The translations under genes were made by a program, and so were the position numbers. The notes beneath the pieces are model-generated. The model saw only the letters and a program-made list of their open reading frames with translations, had not been told where the DNA came from and did not search any database. This document shows, one piece after another, positions 1 through 7,279 of a stretch of DNA of 16,033 nucleotides. This DNA is from Bacteroidales bacterium (GTDB lineage Bacteria > Bacteroidota > Bacteroidia > Bacteroidales > VadinHA17). The DNA lies in contig DOZA01000137.1 of NCBI GenBank assembly GCA_003518245.1, positions 1 through 16,033 of the forward strand. Direction: 5' to 3'. Each line of letters begins with the position of its first letter. The first letter of the stretch is position 1.

Positions 1-1
1 G

Positions 2-940
2 TTCTGCAAAGCATACTACAAAGAAGCAGGAGAGTATATTGAAGATTATATTACTGCAATACACGAAGAAATAGTCAAAATACCTGATTTTTTCCTGTTC
101 CTTTATGGTGATCCTTCACAGGGTTTTGATTCTTTCCTCAGCCCGGAGATGCTAAACTATTATAATAATTTGTTCAGGCTGGCCAGGGAAGCAGTGGCAG
201 GTAAACCCGAGATAATTGATCGTGTTAACATATCTGGCTTAAGTATTTTGTTTGCCAGCCTCGAAGCATCAAGAGCAAATTTGAACAAACAGTACAGCCT
301 CAACTCTAAAGCACAAAACTGGCTTAATAAGTTTGAAAAGATATGCAAGGATGCTGGCATAGAATATATGAATGAAATGGGTTATACCGTAGATGAATAT
401 ATTTCTTCATATAAGAAAACTCTGGAAAGATTTGCACTACCGAACCTTGCAGCAGGGAAAAAAGTTGATGCACTAACATCTCCAAAAAAATATGCCGGTG
501 TAGATCCTATGGTACTTACAGATGGTGCACTTGGAGGTCCCAGCTTTTACTCTAACTGGCTTGGTTTTGAAGGCAATGATATGGAAGTGATCATTGACCT
601 TGGTGAGGTGCAGGAAATTAAAAATGTGCAAACTGCTTTTCTCCAGGTTACTAACCATATAGTTTTCTTTCCTGAATATGTAGAGGTGTCTTTCCCGGGG
701 GATATCAGTTGGGACGCCCAGCTTGGGCGTCCCAACGCTGATGGTTTAAAGATACTTACTTCCAGTCCCTTAAAACCCGGCAGCAAGGTTAATGATATTG
801 AATATTTTAATTTTAATTTCGATCCTGTAAAGACAAGATATGTAAAAATATATGCACGCAACATAAAAAAAGCCCCGGACTGGCATCATGCTTCAGGACT
901 GCCGGCATGGATATTCTGTGATGAAATAGGGATTTCTTAG
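2..940 (+). CDS. DUF4838 family protein with C-terminal F5/8-type module (3' part only)
   Basis: The frame is open from base 2, so the gene starts before the window; the ATG at 149 is internal. The first ~110 visible residues resemble the end of DUF4838 proteins, which are glycosidase-like proteins common in glycan-utilisation loci of Bacteroidota. They carry the typical helical stretch with YYKEAGEYI, followed by an RVNISGLSILFASLEASR segment. A linker then leads into a beta-sandwich resembling an F5/8 type C (discoidin/CBM32-like) module: VIIDLGEVQEIKNVQTAFL, then PEYVEVSF, TRYVKIYARN and a final PAWIFCDEIGIS, the usual end of such modules. A palindromic element is inserted in frame in the loop after PEYVEVSFPGD. 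A decayed GH43 gene and a GH106-like enzyme lie downstream, which supports a role in polysaccharide use. The substrate is unknown. Whether the full gene is intact cannot be judged. Confidence 0.72.
   Translation, partial: FCKAYYKEAGEYIEDYITAIHEEIVKIPDFFLFLYGDPSQGFDSFLSPEMLNYYNNLFRLAREAVAGKPEIIDRVNISGLSILFASLEASRANLNKQYSLNSKAQNWLNKFEKICKDAGIEYMNEMGYTVDEYISSYKKTLERFALPNLAAGKKVDALTSPKKYAGVDPMVLTDGALGGPSFYSNWLGFEGNDMEVIIDLGEVQEIKNVQTAFLQVTNHIVFFPEYVEVSFPGDISWDAQLGRPNADGLKILTSSPLKPGSKVNDIEYFNFNFDPVKTRYVKIYARNIKKAPDWHHASGLPAWIFCDEIGIS
704..742. repeat. In-frame 39-bp palindromic element inside a coding region
   Basis: Perfect 12-bp arms TTGGGACGCCCA (709-720) and TGGGCGTCCCAA (724-735) are separated by GCT. 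The pairing extends outward as ATCAG (704-708) with CTGAT (738-742), across a 2-nt bulge (CG at 736-737). The element is exactly 13 codons long and keeps the reading frame, adding about ISWDAQLGRPNAD to the protein. GAT stands just before it (701-703) and again at its end (740-742), as a short target duplication might. It is much more GC-rich than its surroundings. It resembles REP/MITE-type or Rickettsia-style coding palindromic elements. No second copy was seen in the window. Confidence 0.8.
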
Positions 941-957
941 GCAAAGGAGGAGGCTGA

Positions 958-1760
958 GATGATCCATCGGCCCGTGTTTTTGATGGGATGTTATTCCTCT
1001 ATGGATCTACTGATGAAAGCTGTAATTATTATTGCTCATGGCATCATGATATAATCTATTCGGATAATCTTCAGAAGTGGAATATCGCAAAGAGTGTGTT
1101 TTCTTCAAAAAGGAGACAACGACAGAGTGATCTATAATGACAACCTGCTTTTTGCTCCCGATTGCATAAGGAAAGGGAATCGTTTTTACCTCTATTACTG
1201 CCAGCCGGGTCCTCAGGCCGAAGGTATTGCTTATTCAATGATCAATGGTATGTTTTTTACCACAGGTCAACACATGGCTGTAAAACCATGAGGAAGACCT
1301 GTGTTGAAAAAATCACTTTTCTTGATGATTGATCCATACCCGAAGTAGAAATGACCTCACAGGGCGCCGGTGAGCCTCTGACAGCATATAAAAATATTGA
1401 TGCAGCATCAGCATGCATGTTTCATGGAAACGTGCGCATTATAGCTGAAAATAGCGATAATGAAATACTGAGTGGTATTTACAACGGCGATGGAGTGATA
1501 TATAAATATATAGATTTTCGCGAAGGGGTAAGTTCTTTTAAAATGCGCATTAAAACAATTACCGGTGGCAGAATAGTTCTTTCTGCAGACAAACCCTGGT
1601 ATAAAATGATAGCTAGTTACGAGTATAACGGACATGAAAATAAATGGCAGGTACTTGAGTTTCCTGTGGAGACAGTTGAAGGCATATATTCTCTCTGGAT
1701 ACAATGTTATGGCTCAGAAGGTGAATTGTTTGAGATAGAATGGTTTCATTTTAACAGGCA
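958..1760 (+). pseudogene. Decayed GH43 family glycosidase with CBM6-like C-terminus
   Basis: Pieces of one GH43 protein are spread over two frames. Segment 1 (from 958) reads DPSARVFDGMLFLYGSTD, the first propeller-blade motif. It shifts frame at a run of five A's (1107-1111), where four would restore the frame. Segment 2 continues with LLFAPDCIRKGNRFYLYYC, typical of GH43 mid-domain. Around 1235-1245 it jumps back to the first frame with WYVFYHRSTHG, a motif near the end of the GH43 catalytic domain, so much of the propeller is missing. A TGA (1330-1332) stands where GGA is expected in DDGSIPEVEMTSQGAGEPL. The remainder is a CBM6-like beta-sandwich with NGDGVIYKYIDF and ending FEIEWFHFN. 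The native stop also seems lost: the frame stays open to 1908, into the next gene. The N-terminus is truncated. The original enzyme was probably a xylosidase/arabinofuranosidase-type GH43; its exact activity cannot be told. Confidence 0.85.
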
Positions 1761-1794
1761 GACGCAGGTGAGCGCAAAATATTGCGTCTTTTTA
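1760..1794 (+). terminator. Candidate Rho-independent terminator
   Basis: AGACGCA (1760-1766) pairs with TGCGTCT (1783-1789), and the stem runs straight into a T tract (1789-1793). The loop is fairly long (16 nt). An alternative inner hairpin CGCAA/TTGCG overlaps it. It lies at the end of the decayed GH43 gene, where a terminator for that gene or for the cluster would be expected. Up to the next start codon the DNA is T-rich (repeats like CTTTTTAC and TTTATC), with no clear promoter. Confidence 0.4.
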
Positions 1795-1834
1795 TACTTT
1801 TACCTTTTTACTTTTATCTTTATGCTTTTGTCTT

Positions 1835-3805
1835 ATGAAAAACCTTCTCATTTTAATATTTTTTTTCTTTCTCCTGACCTCATGTCTTCAAGAAGCAGAC
1901 AGCATTAAGGAAAAAAGCAACGGTCAGGTCCCCATGGAACATATCGACAAACCATTTGCCCGGTACTGGTGGTTTGCCTCTGAAATAAAAAAGGAAGATA
2001 TAAGGTATAACCTCAACTGGTTAAAAGAAAATGGTTTTGGCGGAGTTGAGCTGGCATGGGTTTATCCATTAAATGCTTTGAACAGTGAACTGTACCAGGC
2101 TTACACACCTCGTCAGCAATGGTTAAGCCCGCAGTGGCAGGAAATTGTAAAATATGCAATGCTTTATGCCGATAGTGTAGGGCTGGCCTGTGATTTAACC
2201 ATGGGTACCCTGTGGCCTTTTGGTGATTCCGGTGTTACTTATGAAGAGGCAGCCTGTATATATGGTAAGGAAGAAAGACAGGTAATAAGCAGATCATGGG
2301 AATATCCTAAAGAAGGTTATGTAGTCGACCATCTCCTGCCCGAGCATTACATTAAATACTTCAACAGGATGCTCGACTCCTTCCCTCATCCCGAAACCGT
2401 ATTGTCACAATCATATTTCATCGATAGCTGGGAGGTTGAAACCAGAGGGCTCTGGTACGAGGGAATGAAAGAAGAATTCATAGGCAGGTATAAATATGAT
2501 ATTTCTCCCCTGATAGATTCACTCTATATGCCGGGATATGAAGATCATCTTTATGACTATATGAAGCTTATCTCTGAAAAAGTGATCCTTTTCTATAATA
2601 ATTATGACAGTGTATTGAACAATAAGGGTATAAACTCACGTGGACAGTGCAGCGGTGCCCCCTGTGATATTATTTCCGCTTATGCCCGTCTTGATATACC
2701 TGAAGGTGAAGCCATGCTTTATGAACCTGAGTATAACAGTATCCCTGCTTCTGCTGCAATACTAAGCAGTAAAAATATTGTATCAGCTGAAACATTTACA
2801 TGTCTTTACGGATGGCCCCGAAATTATATCCGGGAAGAGCAGACAGCAGATCTGAAAATGGTTGCAGATGCTCTTTTTGCCAATGGCATAAATCATATTG
2901 TATGGCATGGTAAGGCTCATAATCCAGTAGGTCAGGATTCGCTTAATTTCTATGCCAGTGTCCATCTTGGTGACAGCGGCAACCTGGCCCGGCAACTACA
3001 TGAATTCAACTGTTATCTTTCAAAAGTATCGCAAATAATGAAAAACGGCAATCCATATACTGATGTGGCAGTATATATCCCTACAGAGGATGCCTGGATA
3101 AAAGGAATAATGCCGGATGAAAAACAGTTTATATGGGCATGGGCCTTTTATGAAATGCGATATATATATTTTCCGGAGATACTCAAAGGTCATCACCCTA
3201 CCTGGATAAACGGGGAATTTCTTGATATGGCTGTTTATGAGAATGATCAGTTAAAAATAGGTAATGCAACCTTTAATTATCTTTATGTTGATGCTGCTTA
3301 TCTTGATTTTAAGTCACTGCAAAGAATATCAGTGCTTGCACATGAAGGACTGGCAATAACAATCAAACAAAGACCAGTAGAGCCGGGGACTATCAAGCAT
3401 GCTGAATGGGGTCAAATGATAAATGAACTTTTTGATCTGCCAAATGTACAAAGGGAATTCCGTCCCCACAGGGTGCCCATTATTCAAGGCATTGAAATCC
3501 CTCCTTACAGGGCAAGGGAAACAGATGAGGGTCTGTATATATTCTTCGCTAACCCTAATTCAGAGAATATTAAGTTTCCTGTACAATACGGGCAGTCATA
3601 CACTGAAAATACAAGAAAAATGGCGGTCAGGGTTAATTACGGCAATAATAAATACGATATAAATCTGGTTTTCAAGCCCTATTCATCCCTGTTGTACAGG
3701 TTAAAGGATGGTAAAACGGAGCAGATGGATATTGAATTCAAACCGGAAATACCCCGGGTAAAAAAACTGCCGGATGATTTCAGAGCACCATGGTTGGTTT
3801 ATTAA
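1835..3805 (+). CDS. GH106-like glycoside hydrolase lipoprotein
   Basis: The 656-residue protein starts with a lipoprotein signal: MKNLL, a hydrophobic run rich in Phe, then LLTSC with the lipidated Cys at 17. It is therefore probably anchored in a membrane and faces the periplasm or cell surface. The body resembles the TIM-barrel region of the GH106 / alpha-L-rhamnosidase-like superfamily. Landmarks are ARYWWFASEIKKEDIRYNL (residues 42-60), NGFGGVELAWVYP (66-78), DLTMGTLWPFGDSGV (120-134), YFIDSWEVETRGLWYEGM (194-211) and VSAETFTCLYGWPR (316-329) followed by ANGINHIVWHGKAHNP (349-364). The acidic residues in DSWEVE and SAETF are candidate catalytic residues by analogy only. It is shorter than classical GH106 enzymes (about 1000 residues), so it belongs to a compact subgroup. 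The reading frame is intact although the genes on both sides are decayed. Alternative: another uncharacterised clan-A-like glycosidase family. The substrate is unknown. Confidence 0.75.
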   Translation: MKNLLILIFFFFLLTSCLQEADSIKEKSNGQVPMEHIDKPFARYWWFASEIKKEDIRYNLNWLKENGFGGVELAWVYPLNALNSELYQAYTPRQQWLSPQWQEIVKYAMLYADSVGLACDLTMGTLWPFGDSGVTYEEAACIYGKEERQVISRSWEYPKEGYVVDHLLPEHYIKYFNRMLDSFPHPETVLSQSYFIDSWEVETRGLWYEGMKEEFIGRYKYDISPLIDSLYMPGYEDHLYDYMKLISEKVILFYNNYDSVLNNKGINSRGQCSGAPCDIISAYARLDIPEGEAMLYEPEYNSIPASAAILSSKNIVSAETFTCLYGWPRNYIREEQTADLKMVADALFANGINHIVWHGKAHNPVGQDSLNFYASVHLGDSGNLARQLHEFNCYLSKVSQIMKNGNPYTDVAVYIPTEDAWIKGIMPDEKQFIWAWAFYEMRYIYFPEILKGHHPTWINGEFLDMAVYENDQLKIGNATFNYLYVDAAYLDFKSLQRISVLAHEGLAITIKQRPVEPGTIKHAEWGQMINELFDLPNVQREFRPHRVPIIQGIEIPPYRARETDEGLYIFFANPNSENIKFPVQYGQSYTENTRKMAVRVNYGNNKYDINLVFKPYSSLLYRLKDGKTEQMDIEFKPEIPRVKKLPDDFRAPWLVY

Positions 3806-3835
3806 ACATTATATTTATGTCATGATTCCCTTTAA

Positions 3836-4482
3836 ATGACATTTTCACTTCCTGATATCAAAAATTCTGATCTTAATACATCCTGGATTACGGCTTCCAT
3901 TGCCGGCAGCATGTAGGCCGCATCATAAATTGTAATCGGCAGTTTTCTTCATAACCTGCGAGTCCCGTTCAGCGGGAGCATAATGACCGCAATAGGTATT
4001 ACCCTGCTTATCTCCATTAATTATAAATGGAATGAAAAGGGTCTTTTCCTGAAGGCCGGTATTATATGCGCACTAATGAAAACACTGTCGCCAAGTGCTG
4101 TTATTTTCGGTCCAATGATCGCGATCATTAGCGAAGCCCTATTTATAGAGCTAAGTACACAAATTATTGGCCGGAACATGGCCGGATATATAATGGGAGC
4201 TGTTCTGGCTATATCATGGAATCTGATTCAGAGAATACTCACCCTCATTATTTTTTACGGAAGTAGCATTATAGAGGTTTACACAGATCTTGCAAATATG
4301 ATGGTATTCTTCTTTTAACAGCAAGAAATACACTCATCGACAGGATAATAAAAAAGTGGAGAATAAGAAATCACATTATTATAAAGATCACTGAAACCAG
4401 TATTTATGAAACATCTGATATACTGTATAAATTAATCCTTCAGGAAAAAAGTAATCATCAAGTGAATAAAACCAATCTGTAA
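3836..4482 (+). pseudogene. Disrupted multi-pass membrane protein gene (possibly ECF-transporter-like)
   Basis: An ATG at 3836 opens a frame reading MTFSLPDIKNSDLNTSWIT, then hits TAG (3914-3916) and TAA (3926-3928). It continues in the same frame as IVIGSFLHNLRVPFSGSIM and an obviously membrane-embedded stretch with ICALMKTLSPSAVIFGPMIA and MGAVLAISWNLIQRI. A one-base loss in the A run near 4294-4296 (gcaaat, where gcaaaat would restore KYDGILLLTARNTLIDRI) shifts the frame and ends translation at 4318. The restored frame runs to TAA at 4480-4482. Undoing these three lesions gives a protein of about 215 residues with several TM helices. It resembles an uncharacterised Bacteroidota membrane protein family that I cannot name with certainty; the overall look recalls transporter S-component-type proteins. 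The only long open piece (3983-4318) is a fragment of it. Sequencing error is possible but would need three independent errors. Confidence 0.72.
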
Positions 4483-4503
4483 CTTTTATTAACTTTATCC
4501 GTC
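4478..4503 (+). promoter_or_regulatory. Candidate ECF-sigma promoter of the sigma factor gene
   Basis: TGTAAC (4478-4483), a 16-nt spacer and CGTC (4500-4503) lie 19 nt before the sigma-factor ATG. ECF promoters typically carry AAC in the -35 element and CGT in the -10 element. The same arrangement recurs before the barrel gene at 6082-6108. This suggests autoregulation of the sigma operon. The TAA of the upstream membrane pseudogene lies inside the -35 motif. Confidence 0.6.
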
Positions 4504-4522
4504 ATTAGAGCGATAAAAGAAT

Positions 4523-5002
4523 ATGACGCCACAGGAATTTAATAAGGCAGTTGAAGATTATTCTGACCGTATATACAGGTTTGTTCTTAAAAGTATGGAC
4601 GACTCTGAACGTTCAAAGGATGTTGTACAGGACTGCTATGAAAAACTGTGGATAAACGTGGAGGAGATAGATTTCAGTAAGTCTAAAGCATGGTTGTTTA
4701 CTACGGCACATAATACCATGATCGACATTATAAGGAAGGACAAAAAAATTATTACTGATAGCTCACAAAATAAAGAGATTTATGAGCAGGGATATACCGG
4801 TCTGAATGAAATATTGCACAGATGCCTTGGCAGGCTTAACGAATCCTGGCGATCAGTGATACTCCTTAGGGATTATGAAGGCTACAGCTACAGGGAGATA
4901 GGTGAGATAACGGGACAGTCAGAGGCTCAGGTGAAGATTAATATTTACAGGGCAAGGATGGCAATGCGCAATATGATAGGCAAAATGGAAATGGTGGTTT
5001 GA
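4523..5002 (+). CDS. ECF-type RNA polymerase sigma factor
   Basis: The 159-residue protein has the two-domain ECF layout. Sigma region 2 covers roughly residues 5-80, with DRIYRFVLKSM, DVVQDCYEKLW and AWLFTTAHNTMIDIIRKDKK. A short linker follows, then region 4 (about 100-155) with LGRLNESWRSVILLRDYEGY and the helix-turn-helix YREIGEITGQSEAQVKINIY. There is no sigma 1.1 or region 3, and the length is normal for the family. It directs RNA polymerase to a small regulon. It is followed after one base by a one-TM protein, the usual anti-sigma arrangement in Bacteroidota, and then by an outer-membrane barrel gene. The candidate promoter upstream carries the same motif as the one before the barrel gene, so it probably controls both. 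The triggering signal is unknown. Confidence 0.93.
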   Translation: MTPQEFNKAVEDYSDRIYRFVLKSMDDSERSKDVVQDCYEKLWINVEEIDFSKSKAWLFTTAHNTMIDIIRKDKKIITDSSQNKEIYEQGYTGLNEILHRCLGRLNESWRSVILLRDYEGYSYREIGEITGQSEAQVKINIYRARMAMRNMIGKMEMVV

Positions 5003-5003
5003 G

Positions 5004-6086
5004 ATGATTATAAACAGGCAAAATTATCAAATCTGGATTATCGACTATTACGATGGTCAACTGGATAATTTCCAGGCTGAAATGCTCATGGATTTCCTGT
5101 CCAAAAATCCTGACCTGATATCTGAATTTGAATATTATACCGAACTTATACTCAGTGCTGACCAGGTTAATAAATTCGATAATACATCCCTCTTGCATAC
5201 ACCTGAACAGTTAACAAATGAACAGGTAGAGCATTTTGCAATTGCTTTGACTGAAAACGATCTTGATGAAAATCAGAGGAAGGAAATAACAGAGCTCAAA
5301 AAAACGGATCCCCGATTCAGGAAAAACATAAATATCTATGAGAAGATTAAGTTGGAACCTCTGGATACCATGTATCCTGATAAATCTCGCCTGTTTAAAA
5401 TACCCGTTAGAAGGAAAGTCATAATAAGACTCGTAAATACTGTGTCAGCAGCTGCCTCTGTGGCTATTATAACAGGGTTATTCCTTATTTTTATAGGAAA
5501 CAGGGATGAATCTTCAGATATGCTGGTAAGTGCAGATAGCCAATCAAAATATAATACCGGGCAGATTGAAAAAGACAGGCCTCCCCTTATAGATATCACG
5601 GAGGATTTGCCTTCTTATATAACAGCAAGGTCAGACATTATTATCAGTAAACCCGTAATTAATACTGAGATCATTTTACCTGAAACATTACCTGTAAATG
5701 AATTAGAGAGGATACATATTAAGCCCCTTGAGGCCATGGGTAATATAAATCTTCAAAATACACAATACCAGTATCTGCTTGCTGAAACCCTTTCATATCC
5801 CGCATCTTATCCAGGTATTTATATCGAGAAGCCTGATATGTCAGTAAGGGAATTTATTGCTTACCATATCAGGAAGGATATACTCAATGATAATGATCCC
5901 GATCCAGAAAGACTTAAAGCCTGGGAAATAGCTGATGCAGGGATAAAAGGTTTTAATAAAGTCCTTGGCTGGAACATGCAGCTGGAAACCGCAGAAAACG
6001 AGTCTGGAGGGTTGCAATTTATAAGTTTTACCAGTGAATTGGTCAAATTTGATCACGATTCAAAGAAAAATGAACCGGGCTTGTAA
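5004..6086 (+). CDS. Putative anti-sigma factor, single-pass membrane protein
   Basis: The 360-residue protein starts one base after the sigma-factor stop, so the two are cotranscribed and probably translationally coupled. The N-terminal part (1-~115) resembles proteins found beside Bacteroidota ECF sigma factors: YQIWIIDYYDGQLD, then MDFLSKNPDLISEFEYY, an acidic cytosolic helical region. There is no zinc-binding HxxxCxxC motif. One TM helix lies at about 144-165 (VNTVSAAASVAIITGLFLIF), preceded by basic residues (PVRRKVIIR), so the N-terminus should be cytosolic and residues 166-360 periplasmic. The periplasmic part is low in Cys and ends in a conserved-looking block, IKGFNKVLGWNMQLE followed by SFTSELVKFD. 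The role as sigma inhibitor is inferred from context and architecture. Confidence 0.75.
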   Translation: MIINRQNYQIWIIDYYDGQLDNFQAEMLMDFLSKNPDLISEFEYYTELILSADQVNKFDNTSLLHTPEQLTNEQVEHFAIALTENDLDENQRKEITELKKTDPRFRKNINIYEKIKLEPLDTMYPDKSRLFKIPVRRKVIIRLVNTVSAAASVAIITGLFLIFIGNRDESSDMLVSADSQSKYNTGQIEKDRPPLIDITEDLPSYITARSDIIISKPVINTEIILPETLPVNELERIHIKPLEAMGNINLQNTQYQYLLAETLSYPASYPGIYIEKPDMSVREFIAYHIRKDILNDNDPDPERLKAWEIADAGIKGFNKVLGWNMQLETAENESGGLQFISFTSELVKFDHDSKKNEPGL

Positions 6087-6108
6087 CTTTATGTGCATCC
6101 TTTCCGTC
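6082..6108 (+). promoter_or_regulatory. Candidate ECF-sigma promoter of the outer-membrane barrel gene
   Basis: TGTAAC (6082-6087), a 17-nt spacer and CGTC (6105-6108) match the motif upstream of the sigma gene; the flanking bases TGTAACTTT and TCCGTCA are also close. The -35 part overlaps the stop codon of the anti-sigma gene. The ATG of the barrel gene is at 6151, leaving a leader of roughly 35 nt. The barrel gene may thus be both read through from the operon and driven separately by the sigma factor. Confidence 0.6.
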
Positions 6109-6150
6109 ACAGCAGAGAAAATCAATAAACATTTAAATTAAGGAACAGTC

Positions 6151-7110
6151 ATGAGAAGAATTACTTTTTTAATCACAATAGCTTTTACTCTTGCAAATAC
6201 TTTATGGTCTGCCGGACAGGATACCACTAAGATCAAATTAAAAAAGAACGAGATATTAAAGGTTACTGAAGATAATAACAGGACCAATGTAATATTAGGA
6301 GGTAACATATTTGAATTAGCTACCGCTGATGAAAATGTAAAGATTCGTTTGGGCAAGCATGGTCTTGAAATAGTCGAAACACCGGAAGGAACAAAATTGG
6401 ACTGGAAAAAATATGAAGAAGAAGAATATTTTGATGAAGAGGATGATCCGGCAGAGAAAAGAAAGAGGGATAGAAGAAGGTTTACCGCCCACTGGTCAGG
6501 ATTTGAGATAGGTCTTAATAATTACCTGACATCAGACTATTCAATGAGCCTGTCTCCTGAATTAAGTTTCATGGATCTGAACACAGGTAAATCATTTAAT
6601 GTAAATATAAATTTCACACAGCTTGGTATAGGCCTCTCAAGGCATTTGGGAATTGTTACAGGATTGGGTATTGAATTCAATGACTATAAATTTGAAGGAA
6701 ATAATAACATCACCAAGGATGAAGATAATGTAATTATACCTTATTACCCTGATCCTGATATCGAGTTTAAAAAATCAAAACTTTCAACAGTTTATCTGAC
6801 CATGCCTCTCCTGCTTGAAGCACAGATACCCGTTAAGAGCCGCAGAACAGTTAATATTGCAGCAGGTGCAATAGGAGGTGTAAAAATAGGATCCCATAAC
6901 AAAATGGTTTATTATGACGGTGGCAGAGAGAAAATAAAGGGTAATGACGATTTCAGCCTTTCTGTTTTAAGGTATGGCCCTACTATCAGACTTGGATACG
7001 AATCATTCCAGATATACGCCACCTATTATATGAACGGATTGTTTATCGACGATAAAGGTCCTGAACTATACCCTATACAGCTGGGTATGGCCTTTACCTT
7101 TGGAGACTGA
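6151..7110 (+). CDS. Outer-membrane beta-barrel protein (PorT-like)
   Basis: The 319-residue protein has a Sec signal peptide (MRRITFLITIAFTLANTLWS, cleavage likely near AGQ at 21-23). A periplasmic N-terminal part (24-~110) contains VKIRLGKHGLEIVETPEGTK, a very acidic run (KYEEEEYFDEEDD, about 87-99) and then a basic run (EKRKRDRRR). From about 112 to the end, alternating amphipathic strands look like an 8- to 10-stranded barrel: FTAHWSGFEIGLNNYLT, LGIGLSRHLGIVTGLGIEF, VYLTMPLLLEAQIPV, VNIAAGAIGGVKIG, IRLGYESFQIYATYYMNGLF and a terminal IQLGMAFTFGD. This fits the PorT / outer-membrane beta-barrel family. It follows the sigma/anti-sigma pair and carries a similar promoter motif, so it is probably the regulon's target. 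Its ligand or role is unknown. Confidence 0.8.
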   Translation: MRRITFLITIAFTLANTLWSAGQDTTKIKLKKNEILKVTEDNNRTNVILGGNIFELATADENVKIRLGKHGLEIVETPEGTKLDWKKYEEEEYFDEEDDPAEKRKRDRRRFTAHWSGFEIGLNNYLTSDYSMSLSPELSFMDLNTGKSFNVNINFTQLGIGLSRHLGIVTGLGIEFNDYKFEGNNNITKDEDNVIIPYYPDPDIEFKKSKLSTVYLTMPLLLEAQIPVKSRRTVNIAAGAIGGVKIGSHNKMVYYDGGREKIKGNDDFSLSVLRYGPTIRLGYESFQIYATYYMNGLFIDDKGPELYPIQLGMAFTFGD

Positions 7111-7206
7111 TGTTTAGTGACAAGTGACAAGTTATGAACCGAAGAGGGCAATTTTGCAAAATGAAATATTCTTAACCTGACGTACTAATTTACTGATTTA
7201 CGGACT

Positions 7207-7247
7207 AACAAGAGGTTGTTTTAATAATGCAACCTCTTGTTTATTTT
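7207..7247 (+). terminator. Rho-independent terminator after the sigma/anti-sigma/barrel operon
   Basis: AACAAGAGGTTG (7207-7218) pairs perfectly with CAACCTCTTGTT (7230-7241) across an 11-nt loop and is followed by a T-rich tail (ttattttttaa). This 12-bp stem is the clearest terminator in the window and separates the sigma operon from the ThiF-like gene. The preceding gap (7111-7206) holds only a short tandem GTGACAA x2 (7117-7130) and the palindrome ATTTTGCAAAAT (7151-7162). Confidence 0.8.
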
Positions 7248-7248
7248 T

Positions 7249-7256
7249 TAACTTTG
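7249..7256 (+). promoter_or_regulatory. Candidate -7 box (TAnnTTTG) for the ThiF-PepE-AsmA gene run
   Basis: TAACTTTG matches the Bacteroidota housekeeping -7 consensus TAnnTTTG. It lies 23 nt before the ATG at 7280 and just after the terminator stem. I see no good TTTG -33 element at the expected distance, so the call rests on the -7 box and its position. Confidence 0.45.
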
Positions 7257-7279
7257 CTACCAAACTAAAATTATTAATA

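Noticed and set aside
1789..1834. T-rich degenerate repeats as a promoter or microsatellite
   Set aside because: The units are irregular and no TAnnTTTG with a proper -33 partner is present.
1351..1908. Open frame of 185 codons as a separate gene
   Set aside because: It is the CBM6-like tail of the broken GH43 gene that has lost its stop and runs out of frame into the lipoprotein gene's signal peptide.
3926..3928. Stop-codon recoding in the membrane gene
   Set aside because: Two different stop codons plus a frameshift occur in the same gene, and other genes in the window use TAA, TAG and TGA as normal stops.
7117..7130. Tandem GTGACAA repeat
   Set aside because: There are only two copies and nothing around suggests an array or a binding site.
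7151..7162. Perfect palindrome ATTTTGCAAAAT as an operator
   Set aside because: It is short and AT-rich, far from the promoter box and upstream of a terminator; chance is a fair explanation.
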